From assembly GCF_006716865.1 (NCBI RefSeq), contig NZ_VFPT01000006.1, positions 62,001 through 126,000 on the forward strand: a stretch of DNA of 64,000 nucleotides. Direction: 5' to 3'. Source of the stretch: Roseinatronobacter monicus. GTDB lineage: Bacteria; Pseudomonadota; Alphaproteobacteria; Rhodobacterales; Rhodobacteraceae. Shown piece by piece: positions 8,240 to 16,873 of the stretch. A program made the translations under genes and the position numbers. Within the stretch, counting starts at the first letter, position 1. The number at the start of each line of letters is the position of its first letter. The notes under the pieces were generated by a model. The model was not told the DNA's origin. It made no database searches and worked only from the letters and a program-made list of their open reading frames with translations.

Positions 8240-9341
8240 GGGCGTTGTTGCATGGATCCTACGGTTTCTGTTAGGAGGCCGTTTCCCTGATCGATTGGAT
8301 AGCGTTGATGCCGCATAAATTCAATGACGGCCGCCGGCACAAGTTCGAGAAGAAGCGGTACCGCATTACGAACTGGGCTGGCTATAACGAAAGCCTGCGT
8401 CGGCGGGGCGATGTAACAATTTGGCTAAGCCCCGAGGTTGAAGCTGCATGGCGTGCAGAGCGCCGCAAGACACGGGGTGGCCAGCCAGTTTATTCTGACC
8501 TGTCTATTGTGACCTGCCTGACACTTGGCATCGTTTACAACCAGCCGCTGCGCCAGACCGAAGGGTTTGTAGGCAGCCTTGTGAAGCTCATGGGGCTGGA
8601 TTTGCTGGTGCCCGACTACTCGACCCTGTCACGTCGCGGGGCCGGTTTGATCTTGCCGATGAAAGCGCGCGCGTCGACGGATGGCCCGATTCATCTTGTC
8701 GTAGATAGCACGGGCCTGAAGATATTTGGCGAAGGCGAGTGGCTGGAAAACAAGCACAAAACAAAGGCCAAACGCAAATCCTGGCGCAAGCTGCATCTTG
8801 GGCTGGACCTTGTCACCGGCGAAATTGCCTGCTCTGAACTGACCACCGATGATGTGGGTGATCCGACCGCCTTGCCAGAGCTTCTGGATCAGATTGACGG
8901 GGACGTGACACGCTTCATCGCCGACGGCGCCTATGACGGCGACCCGACCAGCGACTTGCTCGTGAAGCTGTTTGGGGTTGATGTCGAGATCACTATTCCG
9001 CCTCCCAAGACTGCAGTTCTCAGCGCCGAGGCTGTGGGCAATCCAACGCTGCGCGACCAGCGCATTGCCGCAATACGCACAGGCGGGCGTATGGCCTGGC
9101 AGGTGAGCAGCGGATACAATCAGCGCAGCCGCGGTGAAACACAAATGGGTCGCTGGAAGATGGTCATCGGCCCCAAGCTGAAAGCGCGCAGCTTTCCCAA
9201 CCAGAAAACAGAAGCCAAGATCGGCACCCACATTCTGAACAAGATGACCGAACTTGGCCGTGCCAAGTTCGAAGTCGTCGCTTGACCAAATGAGCGGGTA
9301 AGGGCAAACTCAAACCATCGTAGGTCCGTGCAACAAGGCCC
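8240..9341 (+). mobile_element. IS5-family insertion sequence, complete
   Basis: The ends are imperfect inverted repeats: the left reads GGGCGTTGTTGCATGGATCC and the right, inverted, reads GGGCCTTGTTGCACGGACC. Between them lies one intact transposase gene. Total length is about 1.1 kb, normal for IS5. No clean target duplication is visible, and the genes on the two sides are unrelated fragments, so the element appears to sit at a deletion or recombination junction. A related end fragment lies at 4651. Confidence 0.85.
8308..9285 (+). CDS. IS5-family transposase
   Basis: This full-length DDE transposase has about 325 residues. The N-terminal part (MPHKFNDGRRHKFEKKRYR) is typical of the IS5/IS1182-like DNA-binding segment. 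Catalytic motifs are VDSTGLKIFGEGEW (first Asp), ADGAYDG (second Asp), and the YREK signature YNQRSRGETQMGRWK carrying the Glu. No frameshift is present, so it is probably active. The ATG at 8308 follows an in-frame TTG; either may be used. Confidence 0.9.
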   Translation: MPHKFNDGRRHKFEKKRYRITNWAGYNESLRRRGDVTIWLSPEVEAAWRAERRKTRGGQPVYSDLSIVTCLTLGIVYNQPLRQTEGFVGSLVKLMGLDLLVPDYSTLSRRGAGLILPMKARASTDGPIHLVVDSTGLKIFGEGEWLENKHKTKAKRKSWRKLHLGLDLVTGEIACSELTTDDVGDPTALPELLDQIDGDVTRFIADGAYDGDPTSDLLVKLFGVDVEITIPPPKTAVLSAEAVGNPTLRDQRIAAIRTGGRMAWQVSSGYNQRSRGETQMGRWKMVIGPKLKARSFPNQKTEAKIGTHILNKMTELGRAKFEVVA

Positions 9342-9907
9342 ATTGGAGGGCGCAAAAATAAATCGGGGCTTCTGCCTGGATTATCCCATGCAAATCTACG
9401 CCGCTTATCCGCCTTCGTTTGAACATTCGCAACAAGATCCACCGGTAGCGTACCGGGAAAATGCCTCTCGATCTTCTCGATTTCAAAACCCTTGAGTTCA
9501 GAATTCTGTAGCAGGGTTGCTACATCATTCTCGATCTTGATTGCCTTGAGCAAGTCCTTGTCTGCAAGCCTGCATATTTCCAAGAAGAACGTCGTGCCGT
9601 CATGCATAACGTACTCAATATCCCATGGATTGTCTCTGCCGACAATGTAAAACTGAGGTTGCCCTAGCTGGTTCCCAAAGTGGATTTTTGCGTATTGTTG
9701 AGCAAAATGAAATCCGATAATTTCTTCACGATGCCGGTCATTCAAGACGTTCAACCGCACAACTTCGGAGACGCTACCATCGCGTTCAATGAAGACATGC
9801 CTGCTGCAATTTCGTTTGTCTGACAGATCAGAAAGAGGTGCAAACCGGCGGTCTTCCCCCTGCAGGAACTGGTTTCTGAACACTTGGTCAGCATACATTG
9901 TCGACAT
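9342..9907 (-). pseudogene. Unrecognised protein, 3' end lost at IS5
   Basis: About 189 codons remain before the frame runs into the IS5 element, where it continues with foreign sequence to a stop at 9164. I recognise no family. The segment WDIEYVMHDGTTFFLEICRL has an acidic/beta pattern that could belong to a nuclease-like fold, but the usual ExK triad is not clear. The ATG at 9907 lies one base after the stop of the HEPN/LprI gene, so the pair were translationally coupled and probably worked together. A TTG at 9916 would overlap that gene by 8 bp. Confidence 0.6.
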
Positions 9908-9908
9908 C

Positions 9909-10853
9909 CTATACAACCATCCAGTCGGTCTTAATCCGAACCAGTTGATCTATACGCTCACGTATTAGCGCGTCCTTTTCCAATGCCCAAACCATCGGAT
10001 ACATAGAACCGCCCTCGACTTGCGCAGCGACGAGATTGGCCTGTTCATCCGACCATTTTTCCCAAACCGTTTGAAGCGCGCGGAGGGCGTCCCTGTCGAT
10101 ACCCTCAAGGGCCGCGACTTCGTTTAGCAACTCCGTCAACCTTGCTTCATCCCCACGCAAGCGATCATCCGCGCTGATGTTCATAGAGAGCTGCGTTCGC
10201 GGGATGGCATCATGTAGTGCTTCAACCACGACCCAATCGGTCGCTTCGATAAAGGCCCTTGCTGCCGCCGTCAGTTGGAATGCCTCGGCTGGATCGAAAA
10301 CGGGCGACGATGGAAGTTCATGCGTCAGCACATGACGAACCTCGAAAAGGCGTGAAAGCGACGCCATCATCACATCGTAGTCCTCGACAATAGGAGGCAG
10401 TGGCCAATCGGCTTGCTCCTCTAACCATCTTGGGTGTGCCATCGTCATCTTCGTCGCGAAGTTATCTAGCAGCGTGTCCAAAGAACTGACGACAGCCTCA
10501 ATGCTGTTGAGTGAGACTGCGTGCGCGACGAAATCCCCAATCGTTAACTCGCGCCGATCAACGTGAGCGGCAAAGGTAAGGTCGATCTTGGAGCCCTTTG
10601 CCAAGCGTTCCCCACGCTCGAAGTACTGCTGCCCGCCATTGACTAGCTCAGCTATCACGCCTCGCACGAAGACTTCCAGCGTCGTCACGAGCCTTATCGG
10701 TACGAACTCGACAAACGGGGAGGCGAATGATGAAATGGGATTGACGTCTGCATGGAGCGCGTCGATCTGCGCAACGAGTTCCATCCCGAGCCGGGGATGC
10801 TCACCTCGGCGCTGTTTCCAATCGATGATCTGTTGGTATGAAGAACGTCGCAT
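9909..10853 (-). CDS. HEPN-like protein with C-terminal LprI/DUF1311-like domain
   Basis: This 314-residue protein seems to be a fusion. The N-terminal two thirds are helical, with RHVLTHE (an RX4H motif, as in HEPN ribonucleases) at about residues 173-179, preceded by EVFVRGVIAELVNGG. The C-terminal third (from about residue 216) shows TQLSMN..A...D..L...L, then LRALQTVWEKW and VEGGSMYPM, the pattern of the LprI/DUF1311 domain usually found in secreted lysozyme-inhibitor-like proteins. No signal peptide is seen. The partner gene starts one base after its stop. The HEPN motif suggests RNA cleavage, perhaps in a defence or toxin setting; this is inference. Confidence 0.6.
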   Translation of the reverse strand: MRRSSYQQIIDWKQRRGEHPRLGMELVAQIDALHADVNPISSFASPFVEFVPIRLVTTLEVFVRGVIAELVNGGQQYFERGERLAKGSKIDLTFAAHVDRRELTIGDFVAHAVSLNSIEAVVSSLDTLLDNFATKMTMAHPRWLEEQADWPLPPIVEDYDVMMASLSRLFEVRHVLTHELPSSPVFDPAEAFQLTAAARAFIEATDWVVVEALHDAIPRTQLSMNISADDRLRGDEARLTELLNEVAALEGIDRDALRALQTVWEKWSDEQANLVAAQVEGGSMYPMVWALEKDALIRERIDQLVRIKTDWMVV

Positions 10854-11147
10854 GAGGTTATTTGTTAAACATAACAGAACTTCATGTATAGAGCAGCGAA
10901 TTCACCCCTTGCCCGGCAGTCCATTGGTGAACCATCGGCTCGATTTAACGCATGTCGCTAACGGCTGGTTCGGCGGGCCGCAACGCAGCATGCTGAGGTG
11001 ATGACTAGTGACCGTTATGGGCCGGGTGTGTCGATGGTCGACCTCGAAGAGTCGGCGGGCCATGCTGCACCGCCGCAGGACGGCTTTGAGCCCAGAGCAG
11101 CACTCGACACATCACTTCTTCGGGCCTCCTCCGGCTGAACCACGATG

Positions 11148-12050
11148 TCAGCTGAAGCTCGGTCCTTTGAAAAACGCGAGCGCAGCGTCGATCCGGTCAT
11201 GGACTTCCAGAGGAAGCGGCCTGACCGGTCGGAGGGGCTCAATACCATCCCCGTCAAGGCGATTGGCAAGGGCATACATCACGCGGAAGCTGCCAAACTC
11301 CTTGAAGAGGGCCCAAAGGGGATTAAACCTTTGGTCTATAATTTTAGTCTCCTCGATATTGGCAGCCATGGCAGCTCTCGTAAGCTGCATCGCATTGCTG
11401 GGTAGCAGACCGGCAACAACGCTGAACCAGCCGTCCGCGCCTGCCAGAAGTGCATCTTTTGCGCCCCAGTCTCCACTGTAGCCAATCGAAAAGCTGGCGG
11501 GTGTGACGGACCGCAGGGTCGCCAATTCGCCTACGAAATCACCATCAGCGGGCAATGGCATCTTTACCGCGTCTATGTTTGGCAGTTCCGAAAGGCGGGC
11601 GATCAGTTCATGGCTGAATGTGAAATTTGTTGTTCCTGGATTGTTATAGATGCAAAGAGGCAACCCGCCTGCAGCGGCAACCGTTTTGAAATGGGAATAG
11701 ACCTCGCCCTTGGTCAACTTCTGATAGGACATCGGTGCAAGCAGAAGGCCCTGTGCGCCAGCCTCGGCCGCATCTCGTGCAAGGTCCGCAGCATCGTCTG
11801 TCCGAAGCGCCCCGATACCGACAATCAGCGGTGTCCGTCCCTTAAGAACCTGTATGGCAACCCGCAGAACATGCTTGCGTTCTGTGATCGTGAGATAGGC
11901 GTAGCTGCCCGTACTGCCCAGAAGGCCAACCGAGTCTGGGCCCGCCAAAACGATACGTTCAAGGTGCCGCTCCAGAACATCGGACATCAGCCGACCTTCC
12001 TTGTCCGTGGCGGTTAATGGGAATGCGGACAATCCGCCAAATAGAGACAT
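11148..12050 (-). CDS. Dihydrodipicolinate synthase/N-acetylneuraminate lyase family aldolase
   Basis: This 300-residue class I aldolase of the DapA/NanA family is expected to form a Schiff base on a Lys near residue 163 (IDAVKMP) and to use the Tyr in CIYNNPG. The loop GSTGSY replaces the more common G(S/T)TGE, so the substrate may differ from that of true DapA. It stands alone between dispersed intergenic repeats. Similar solitary paralogues often act in catabolism of hydroxyproline, sugar acids or other pyruvate-derived compounds. Length and motifs look intact. Calling it DapA would be too specific. Confidence 0.8.
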   Translation of the reverse strand: MSLFGGLSAFPLTATDKEGRLMSDVLERHLERIVLAGPDSVGLLGSTGSYAYLTITERKHVLRVAIQVLKGRTPLIVGIGALRTDDAADLARDAAEAGAQGLLLAPMSYQKLTKGEVYSHFKTVAAAGGLPLCIYNNPGTTNFTFSHELIARLSELPNIDAVKMPLPADGDFVGELATLRSVTPASFSIGYSGDWGAKDALLAGADGWFSVVAGLLPSNAMQLTRAAMAANIEETKIIDQRFNPLWALFKEFGSFRVMYALANRLDGDGIEPLRPVRPLPLEVHDRIDAALAFFKGPSFS

Positions 12051-12281
12051 TCAATCACACCCTGATTTTCTTCTAGGATGTAACATCTTGCGCCCGCTTT
12101 GTCCGCATCAGCGACGCTCAATAGCAAAAAATGCTGCGCGATGCACGATTGGCCGGTTTGGTGAAGCCGCACTGCAGCGTGCCACCGACGCTGACTGACC
12201 GCAAAGGGCCGGGCGCGATGCTGCAGCTGCGAAAGGCTTCAGCTCGCTGCGACATCCCTGAATGTCGCTGATGGGTATCTC

Positions 12282-12341
12282 CTACCTGCCCAGCGGCGCT
12301 GCAGCATGCGAAACGCGGTCCGACCGGCAGCTATGCGGACC
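12282..12341. repeat. Dispersed intergenic repeat, copy 1
   Basis: About 60 bp that match 12850-12910 with few changes (core CGAAACGCGGTCCGACCGGC). Parts of the same pattern recur at 32.3-32.4 kb and 50.66-50.75 kb. It has no open frame of its own and is probably a non-coding family typical of this genome. Confidence 0.6.
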
Positions 12342-12399
12342 AACCTGCCTTGCGGCGCTGCGGCACGTGAAGTGCCGTGTACCACTCATGTAAGTGTGG

Positions 12400-12585
12400 T
12401 CAGCTATGGAATATTTTCCGGAAATATCCCCAAGCTACCAATGCAACCGGATACAAAAACAGTGTAAGCGAATACAAGAAAATTGCAAAAAAAACGGGCC
12501 AGACTGGGAGTTGGCTGTCAAAGAGGAAGTAGACAGAAAAACCTGCAAAGGCTGCAGTCAAAGCCGTTAATACAAATTTACTCAT
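12400..12585 (-). CDS. Small two-helix membrane protein
   Basis: The predicted product has 61 residues. It begins MSKFVLTALTAAFAGFSVYF, and two hydrophobic segments (about residues 4-20 and 28-52) suggest an inner-membrane peptide. The ATG at 12585 is favoured over the one at 12591 because GGAGG lies six bases before it. I do not recognise a family, and no neighbour suggests a function. Confidence 0.5.
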   Translation of the reverse strand: MSKFVLTALTAAFAGFSVYFLFDSQLPVWPVFFAIFLYSLTLFLYPVALVAWGYFRKIFHS

Positions 12586-12849
12586 CCGCAACCTCCATGA
12601 TTGTTATCATATCTGTATTGGCCACATACAACACTGTCAAAATAGGTGCCTTTGGACATCAAAATCTCATGGCACTGCCATGAGATCAAGCGTTTTCGGC
12701 ACCTGATTGCGCTTGGCTTATTGTAAGCACGCGGCGCAACAATAAGCTGTTCATATGATCCTGCCTGGCCCAGGACCAACTCCCATAAACCCCCGTTTTG
12801 CCACGACCTGTGACACATGGGCGTCAGGGGCGAATGACCGCGAAGGGCT

Positions 12850-12910
12850 CCGACCTGCCTTGCGGCGCTGCAGCATCCGAAACGCGGTCCGACCGGCAGT
12901 TATGCGGACC
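12850..12910. repeat. Dispersed intergenic repeat, copy 2
   Basis: Second copy of the repeat at 12282-12341. It continues rightwards into TTCTGCCGTTCGCTGCATCTGCGC, a stretch also seen in a related form near 32385. Confidence 0.6.
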
Positions 12911-13057
12911 TTTCTGCCGTTCGCTGCATCTGCGCAAAAACCGCTCGTGCTTGCGGCATTCTCGATGCGACATGCTGCGTTGCGCGCATCAAAAACGCGC
13001 CTCTGGCTGCGCATAACGTGTAAAGCTGTGGCATTTTCGCTACAAAATTTTGGAAAT

Positions 13058-13073
13058 CCCCCCCCCCCCCCCC
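13058..13073 (+). repeat. Poly-C run (C16)
   Basis: Sixteen consecutive C residues lie about 110 bp upstream of the reverse transcriptase start, followed by a G-rich stretch (CCGGGGGG at 13087-13094). Such a homopolymer is prone to slippage, and the adjacent G-run could pair with it in RNA. Confidence 0.8.
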
Positions 13074-13185
13074 TCGCAGTAGGGACCGGGGGGTATTCGC
13101 CCAAGAAAATATGGTAGTATTAGCGACATTCCGGTGAGTACCCGCCCGCTGGAGGTGGGACGACCGGTCGAGCAGGACGAAACAT

Positions 13186-14208
13186 GTGAAACGTTGGGAC
13201 CAAATAGGTTTGCCGCGGCTTCGGCCGCTGAGCGTTACGCGCGGGTCCGCGCGGCACGGGGCGTTGCGCTTTGACGCGGGCGACCGACCTACACTGGCAG
13301 CCCTCGCAGCGCAGCTCACCAAGATACTGCCTCGCTCTCCCCGTTGCTATCACCTCAAGGGAACAGGCGGCTTGAAAGCGGCTGTCCGCGCCGCAACGCA
13401 GGCCCTGCATCAGTATGGCCCGGCCCCTTTTGTCTATCGCACCGATGTGAAGTCTTTCTATGAGACCGTCGATGCCGAAATCCTCCTTGGCAAGGTCGAA
13501 CGCTACACGCGCGATCGCAACTGTCTGAACCTCTTGGGGCAATACCTGAACATGAGTGTCGAGACCGGCGGCAACTTTGTTGATGCCCCGCGCGGGCTTC
13601 GCGCAGGCGGCGCGCCCAGCCCCGTATTGGGGGCGTTCTCTCTTTACGATCTCGATTGCGCGATGGCCGCGCAAAAGGATGTGTTCTACCTGCGCTATAT
13701 GGATGACATCATCGTCATCTCACGCCATCGCTGGCCACTGCGTCGCGCAATCGCGACCATCCAGCACCATTTTGCCGCCGTGGGGATGGTATCGCACCCC
13801 GACAAAACCCTGATCGGCCGGATGGGCCATGGGGCGATGTCGGGTGGTGTAAGCTTCCTTGGCTATCAGCTCAGCCTGTCAGGCCTGAGCCTGTCAGCTG
13901 AAACCCTGCGTCGGCATATCGAGAAGGCCCGTCGGCTTTATGAGCAGTGCAAGATCCGTCAGCGTCAGGCTGCGCGGGTCTTTGCAGACGGTAACATCAT
14001 AGCGGATTCCGCGCCAGAATGGCTCAAGAACCGCGCTTATATCACACTCGCACCAGACATGCGAAACCCCAGCTACCTCACAGACCGCCTGCGCGCCTAT
14101 GAGGCACGGTTTCTCATATGGGCAAAAGGAGGACTGAATGATGAAGTGGCTTTGCAGGTTTTTTATGAAGCATCTCGAGCGCCCACCACGTCGTGGGAGT
14201 TGCAGTAA
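13186..14208 (+). CDS. Reverse transcriptase (RNA-directed DNA polymerase), class unresolved
   Basis: This 340-residue protein is a bacterial reverse transcriptase. Visible motifs are the DVKSFYETVD catalytic Asp region, PRGLRAGGAPSPVLGAF (motif 4), LRYMDDIIVI (YxDD active site) and HPDKTLIG followed by FLGYQLS. Motif 4 has SP rather than SQ, which argues against a diversity-generating element. No maturase or X domain is present, arguing against a group II intron. The start is GTG with AGGA eight bases upstream. Its last 71 bp overlap the start of the surface-protein gene, so the two are coupled. The template and purpose are unknown. Confidence 0.85.
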   Translation: MKRWDQIGLPRLRPLSVTRGSARHGALRFDAGDRPTLAALAAQLTKILPRSPRCYHLKGTGGLKAAVRAATQALHQYGPAPFVYRTDVKSFYETVDAEILLGKVERYTRDRNCLNLLGQYLNMSVETGGNFVDAPRGLRAGGAPSPVLGAFSLYDLDCAMAAQKDVFYLRYMDDIIVISRHRWPLRRAIATIQHHFAAVGMVSHPDKTLIGRMGHGAMSGGVSFLGYQLSLSGLSLSAETLRRHIEKARRLYEQCKIRQRQAARVFADGNIIADSAPEWLKNRAYITLAPDMRNPSYLTDRLRAYEARFLIWAKGGLNDEVALQVFYEASRAPTTSWELQ

Positions 14209-16480
14209 AAAGTACCTGTGCGGCGCATTGGCGGCGTGTGCTATGACTTTTAACTCACCCGCTGTTGGACTTGACTTTTCGGGGACATTTGCTGAGGGGG
14301 TGAGTGGTCCTGGTGGGGGCGGCTGCTTGTGGGGGACTTCACTTCCAGGGCCTCCGTTCCGGTTCACCGGTGTGCATCTTGGTGATACATATACAGGGCT
14401 TGTGGGGCCTTATGCCGGGGGGGTGTGGGTCGAACCTAGTCCAAACACTGTTGGTTTTCCGGAGCAGTTCTCTACCCAGTCTGATCAAATAGATGTAAGT
14501 ATGCTAGTAGATTGCGGTTGGGTTGATGTAACACACTTTGAAAATATATCCGGGGCGGGTCAAAGCTTTTCAGCTGTAGAATTCTACGGGATTAAATTTC
14601 GCGCGACTGACCCAACCGACGAGGTTGAATATGACTATGAAGTTGGATTTTTTGGGGCGACAGAAACGGTGTTTGAGCTGCGGAAGATCCCTACTCAACC
14701 TGCAAACGCGGCCCCAACCGCCAGTGCAGGCCCGGACCAGACCGTCGCTTCGGCAGCAGCAGTGACGCTGGACGGCACGGCCTCCAGTGACCCCGATGCG
14801 GGCCAGACCATCACCTATGCATGGAGCCAGACCGAAGGTGACGCCGTCACGCTTTCCGACGCCACGGCGGCAAGCCCGAGCTTCACCGCGCCGACGCTGA
14901 ACCCCGGTGACACGGCCGTCGAGCTGATCTTCCAGCTCATCGTCACCGATAACCTCGGTCTCGCATCAACAGCTGATGTGGTGACGATCACCGTGGAAGC
15001 CCCGGCCAACCAGGCCCCAACCGCCAGTGCAGGCCCGGACCAGACCGTCGCTTCGGCAGCAGCAGTGACGCTGGACGGCACGGCCTCCAGTGACCCCGAT
15101 GCGGGCCAGACCATCACCTATGCATGGAGCCAGACCGAAGGTGACGCCGTCACGCTTTCCGACGCCACGGCGGCAAGCCCGACCTTCACCGCGCCGACGC
15201 TGAACCCCGGTGACCCGGAGGTCGTGCTGACCTTCCAATTGATCGTCACCGATAACCTCGGTCTCGCATCAACAGCTGATGTGGTGACGATCACCGTTGT
15301 TTCCGGGGTCTCAGTGGCGCTTTCGGGGGGGCCTGACGCGATAACCGGAACTGACCCGTTCACCGTGACGGCGACCTTCTCGACAAACGTCACTGGCTTT
15401 GACGATCTCGCCAATGATGTTGATGTTACCAATGGGTCTGTCACTGACATCTCCGGTAGCGGCGCGGTTTATACCTTGACCATTGCTCCAACCGGTAACG
15501 GCGATGTCAGCATCTTCATTCCTGCGGCAGCGGCGCAGGAAGACAGAGATGACGGCTTCGTCAACCCGAACTCTGCCTCCGACACGCTGAGAATCGGCAA
15601 TCGCATTGTGGAGATTACTGAGCGCGCGATATCGTCCTTCATGCTGGGCCGTGCCAATAATCTGGCCTCCAACCAGCCGCGCCTGTCCCGCTTCCTGCGC
15701 GGTGAGGGCTGCGGGTCATTCAATGCCAGTGGCAACGATGCGGGCGGGTCGCTGGAAGGCTGCGCAACACAAGGCAATGTCTGGACCGAGATCACAGCAT
15801 CTTGGGGCAATGGCTCCAGCTACTCGCTGGGCACAATCGGCGCGCATCAGTTCATCAACGAGAACTTCCTGCTCGGCGGGATGGTCCAGTTCGACCGAGC
15901 TACGGATGACCGCAACAACGCACGAGGCACCGGCTGGATGGTTGGCCCATACTTCGCCGCAAAAATGGCTGAACAGCCGCTCTACTTCGAGGGCCGCTTG
16001 CTCTATGGCCAAACCAGCAACCGTATCTCGCCACTGGGAACCTATACCGACGGCTTCTCGACCGAGCGCTGGCTGGCACAGCTGCGCGCTGAGGGCGAAA
16101 TCCAGCAAGAAACCATCACCTGGATCCCGCTGCTGGACTTCACCCACACACGCGACCGCTCGAGGGCCTATACCGATAGCCTCGGCAATGCGATCGGTAG
16201 CCAGTCTGTGGCCCTGACACAGCTGACCAGTGGCATGGACTTCAGGGTGCCGCTACAATCAGATGCAGGCAGTCTGGAACTCACCGGCGGGGCATCGGCA
16301 ATCTACTCGTCCACACGGGGCGGCTCAGCTGATTTCGAGAATGGCCGTGGGCGCGTTCACATGGGCATGAACTGGGACTCCGGACAGGGAACCACAGTCC
16401 GGGCCGGCACCTTCTATGACGGCATCGGTTCGCGCTTCCGCAGCGTTGGCGGCAATCTGGGCGTCGATATCCGCTTCTGA
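14138..16480 (+). CDS. PKD/Ig-repeat autotransporter-like outer-membrane protein
   Basis: This protein of about 780 residues has a signal peptide (hydrophobic core KYLCGALAACAMTF), a unique Gly-rich head, and two nearly identical PKD/cadherin-like repeats of 101 residues (from about residues 192 and 293; motif ASAGPDQTVASAAAVTLDGT). A bacterial Ig-like domain follows, then a C-terminal beta-barrel of about 280 residues ending VDIRF with terminal Phe, as in autotransporters. It is probably displayed on the cell surface. AAAGGAGG five bases before the ATG at 14138 lies inside the reverse transcriptase gene, so the 71-bp overlap looks deliberate. ATG 14141 is also possible. Confidence 0.8.
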   Translation: MMKWLCRFFMKHLERPPRRGSCSKKYLCGALAACAMTFNSPAVGLDFSGTFAEGVSGPGGGGCLWGTSLPGPPFRFTGVHLGDTYTGLVGPYAGGVWVEPSPNTVGFPEQFSTQSDQIDVSMLVDCGWVDVTHFENISGAGQSFSAVEFYGIKFRATDPTDEVEYDYEVGFFGATETVFELRKIPTQPANAAPTASAGPDQTVASAAAVTLDGTASSDPDAGQTITYAWSQTEGDAVTLSDATAASPSFTAPTLNPGDTAVELIFQLIVTDNLGLASTADVVTITVEAPANQAPTASAGPDQTVASAAAVTLDGTASSDPDAGQTITYAWSQTEGDAVTLSDATAASPTFTAPTLNPGDPEVVLTFQLIVTDNLGLASTADVVTITVVSGVSVALSGGPDAITGTDPFTVTATFSTNVTGFDDLANDVDVTNGSVTDISGSGAVYTLTIAPTGNGDVSIFIPAAAAQEDRDDGFVNPNSASDTLRIGNRIVEITERAISSFMLGRANNLASNQPRLSRFLRGEGCGSFNASGNDAGGSLEGCATQGNVWTEITASWGNGSSYSLGTIGAHQFINENFLLGGMVQFDRATDDRNNARGTGWMVGPYFAAKMAEQPLYFEGRLLYGQTSNRISPLGTYTDGFSTERWLAQLRAEGEIQQETITWIPLLDFTHTRDRSRAYTDSLGNAIGSQSVALTQLTSGMDFRVPLQSDAGSLELTGGASAIYSSTRGGSADFENGRGRVHMGMNWDSGQGTTVRAGTFYDGIGSRFRSVGGNLGVDIRF
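14711..15298 (+). repeat. Internal 303-bp tandem duplication
   Basis: Positions 14711-15013 and 15014-15298 are nearly identical copies coding for the two PKD-like domains. Most differences cluster near the 3' ends of the units (for example GACACGGCC versus GACCCGGAG). The near identity implies recent duplication or gene conversion, and copy number may vary between strains. Confidence 0.9.
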
Positions 16481-16504
16481 GAATCTGCCTCTCAAGAAGC
16501 GATC

Positions 16505-16538
16505 AAGCCCGCCCCTTCCTCCTTGGGGCGGGCTTTTT
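16505..16538 (+). terminator. Rho-independent terminator after the surface protein
   Basis: GCCCGCCCC and GGGGCGGGC pair around a short loop and are followed by TTTTT, 25 bp after the stop of the autotransporter-like gene. Confidence 0.9.
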
Positions 16539-16633
16539 GATGACGGGGACTGGAGACCGCGTTGCTGCATGTGCGAAAGGCTACGCATACTGCAGCGGCC
16601 CCGAATGACCGCAATGGGCTCTTCGCGTCGTTG

Positions 16634-16840
16634 GCAAGCCCCGCAAGCGGGGCCAGGCTGCTGAGGCTACGCCCCGAACCCTGACAGCCATCGCTCCCTG
16701 ATCCAATGCGCCCTGCCCCGTCTCTTCCAGAGCCGCGCCAGATCACTTGTCTCATGGTCGCCATGACTGACAGGTTTCGGCCCTGCGGGTCTGCATCCTT
16801 CTTGCAAGACTACCGTTGCCCTCGTTCGTGCACGGCTCTT
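16634..16840. repeat. 207-bp dispersed repeat, copy 1
   Basis: This stretch (starting TTGGCAAGCCCCGCAAGCGG and including GTCTCATGGTCGCCATGACT) recurs at 50774-50980 with scattered substitutions. It contains a strong hairpin (GCCCCGC/GCGGGGC). No gene is evident. Copy 1 sits directly before the first 400-bp leader repeat. Confidence 0.7.
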
Positions 16841-16873
16841 GCCCGCGAAATCCGCGTATAGATGCACAGTGAA

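Larger units (their letters stand above)
12060..13180. other. Intergenic region with dispersed GC-rich repeats
   Basis: Apart from a small membrane protein (12400-12585), this region holds no clear gene. Two related copies of a repeat (12282-12341 and 12850-12910, sharing CGAAACGCGGTCCGACCGGC) lie in it, and related fragments occur at 16.6, 32.3 and 50.7 kb. A run of 16 C lies at 13058-13073. The last 100 bp upstream of the reverse transcriptase could contain its promoter or an RNA partner. Confidence 0.5.

Noticed and set aside
10854..11147. Gene between the HEPN-like gene and the DapA-family gene
   Set aside because: No frame there has a start signal or protein-like composition; I leave the 290 bp as intergenic.
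12760..13180. Retron non-coding RNA upstream of the reverse transcriptase
   Set aside because: I cannot see the paired a1/a2 repeats or a typical msr stem. The poly-C/G-run pairing alone is not enough.
14711..15298. Diversity-generating retroelement template/variable repeat pair beside the reverse transcriptase
   Set aside because: The two repeats are adjacent domains of one protein. Their differences are not limited to A positions, and motif 4 of the enzyme has SP, not SQ.
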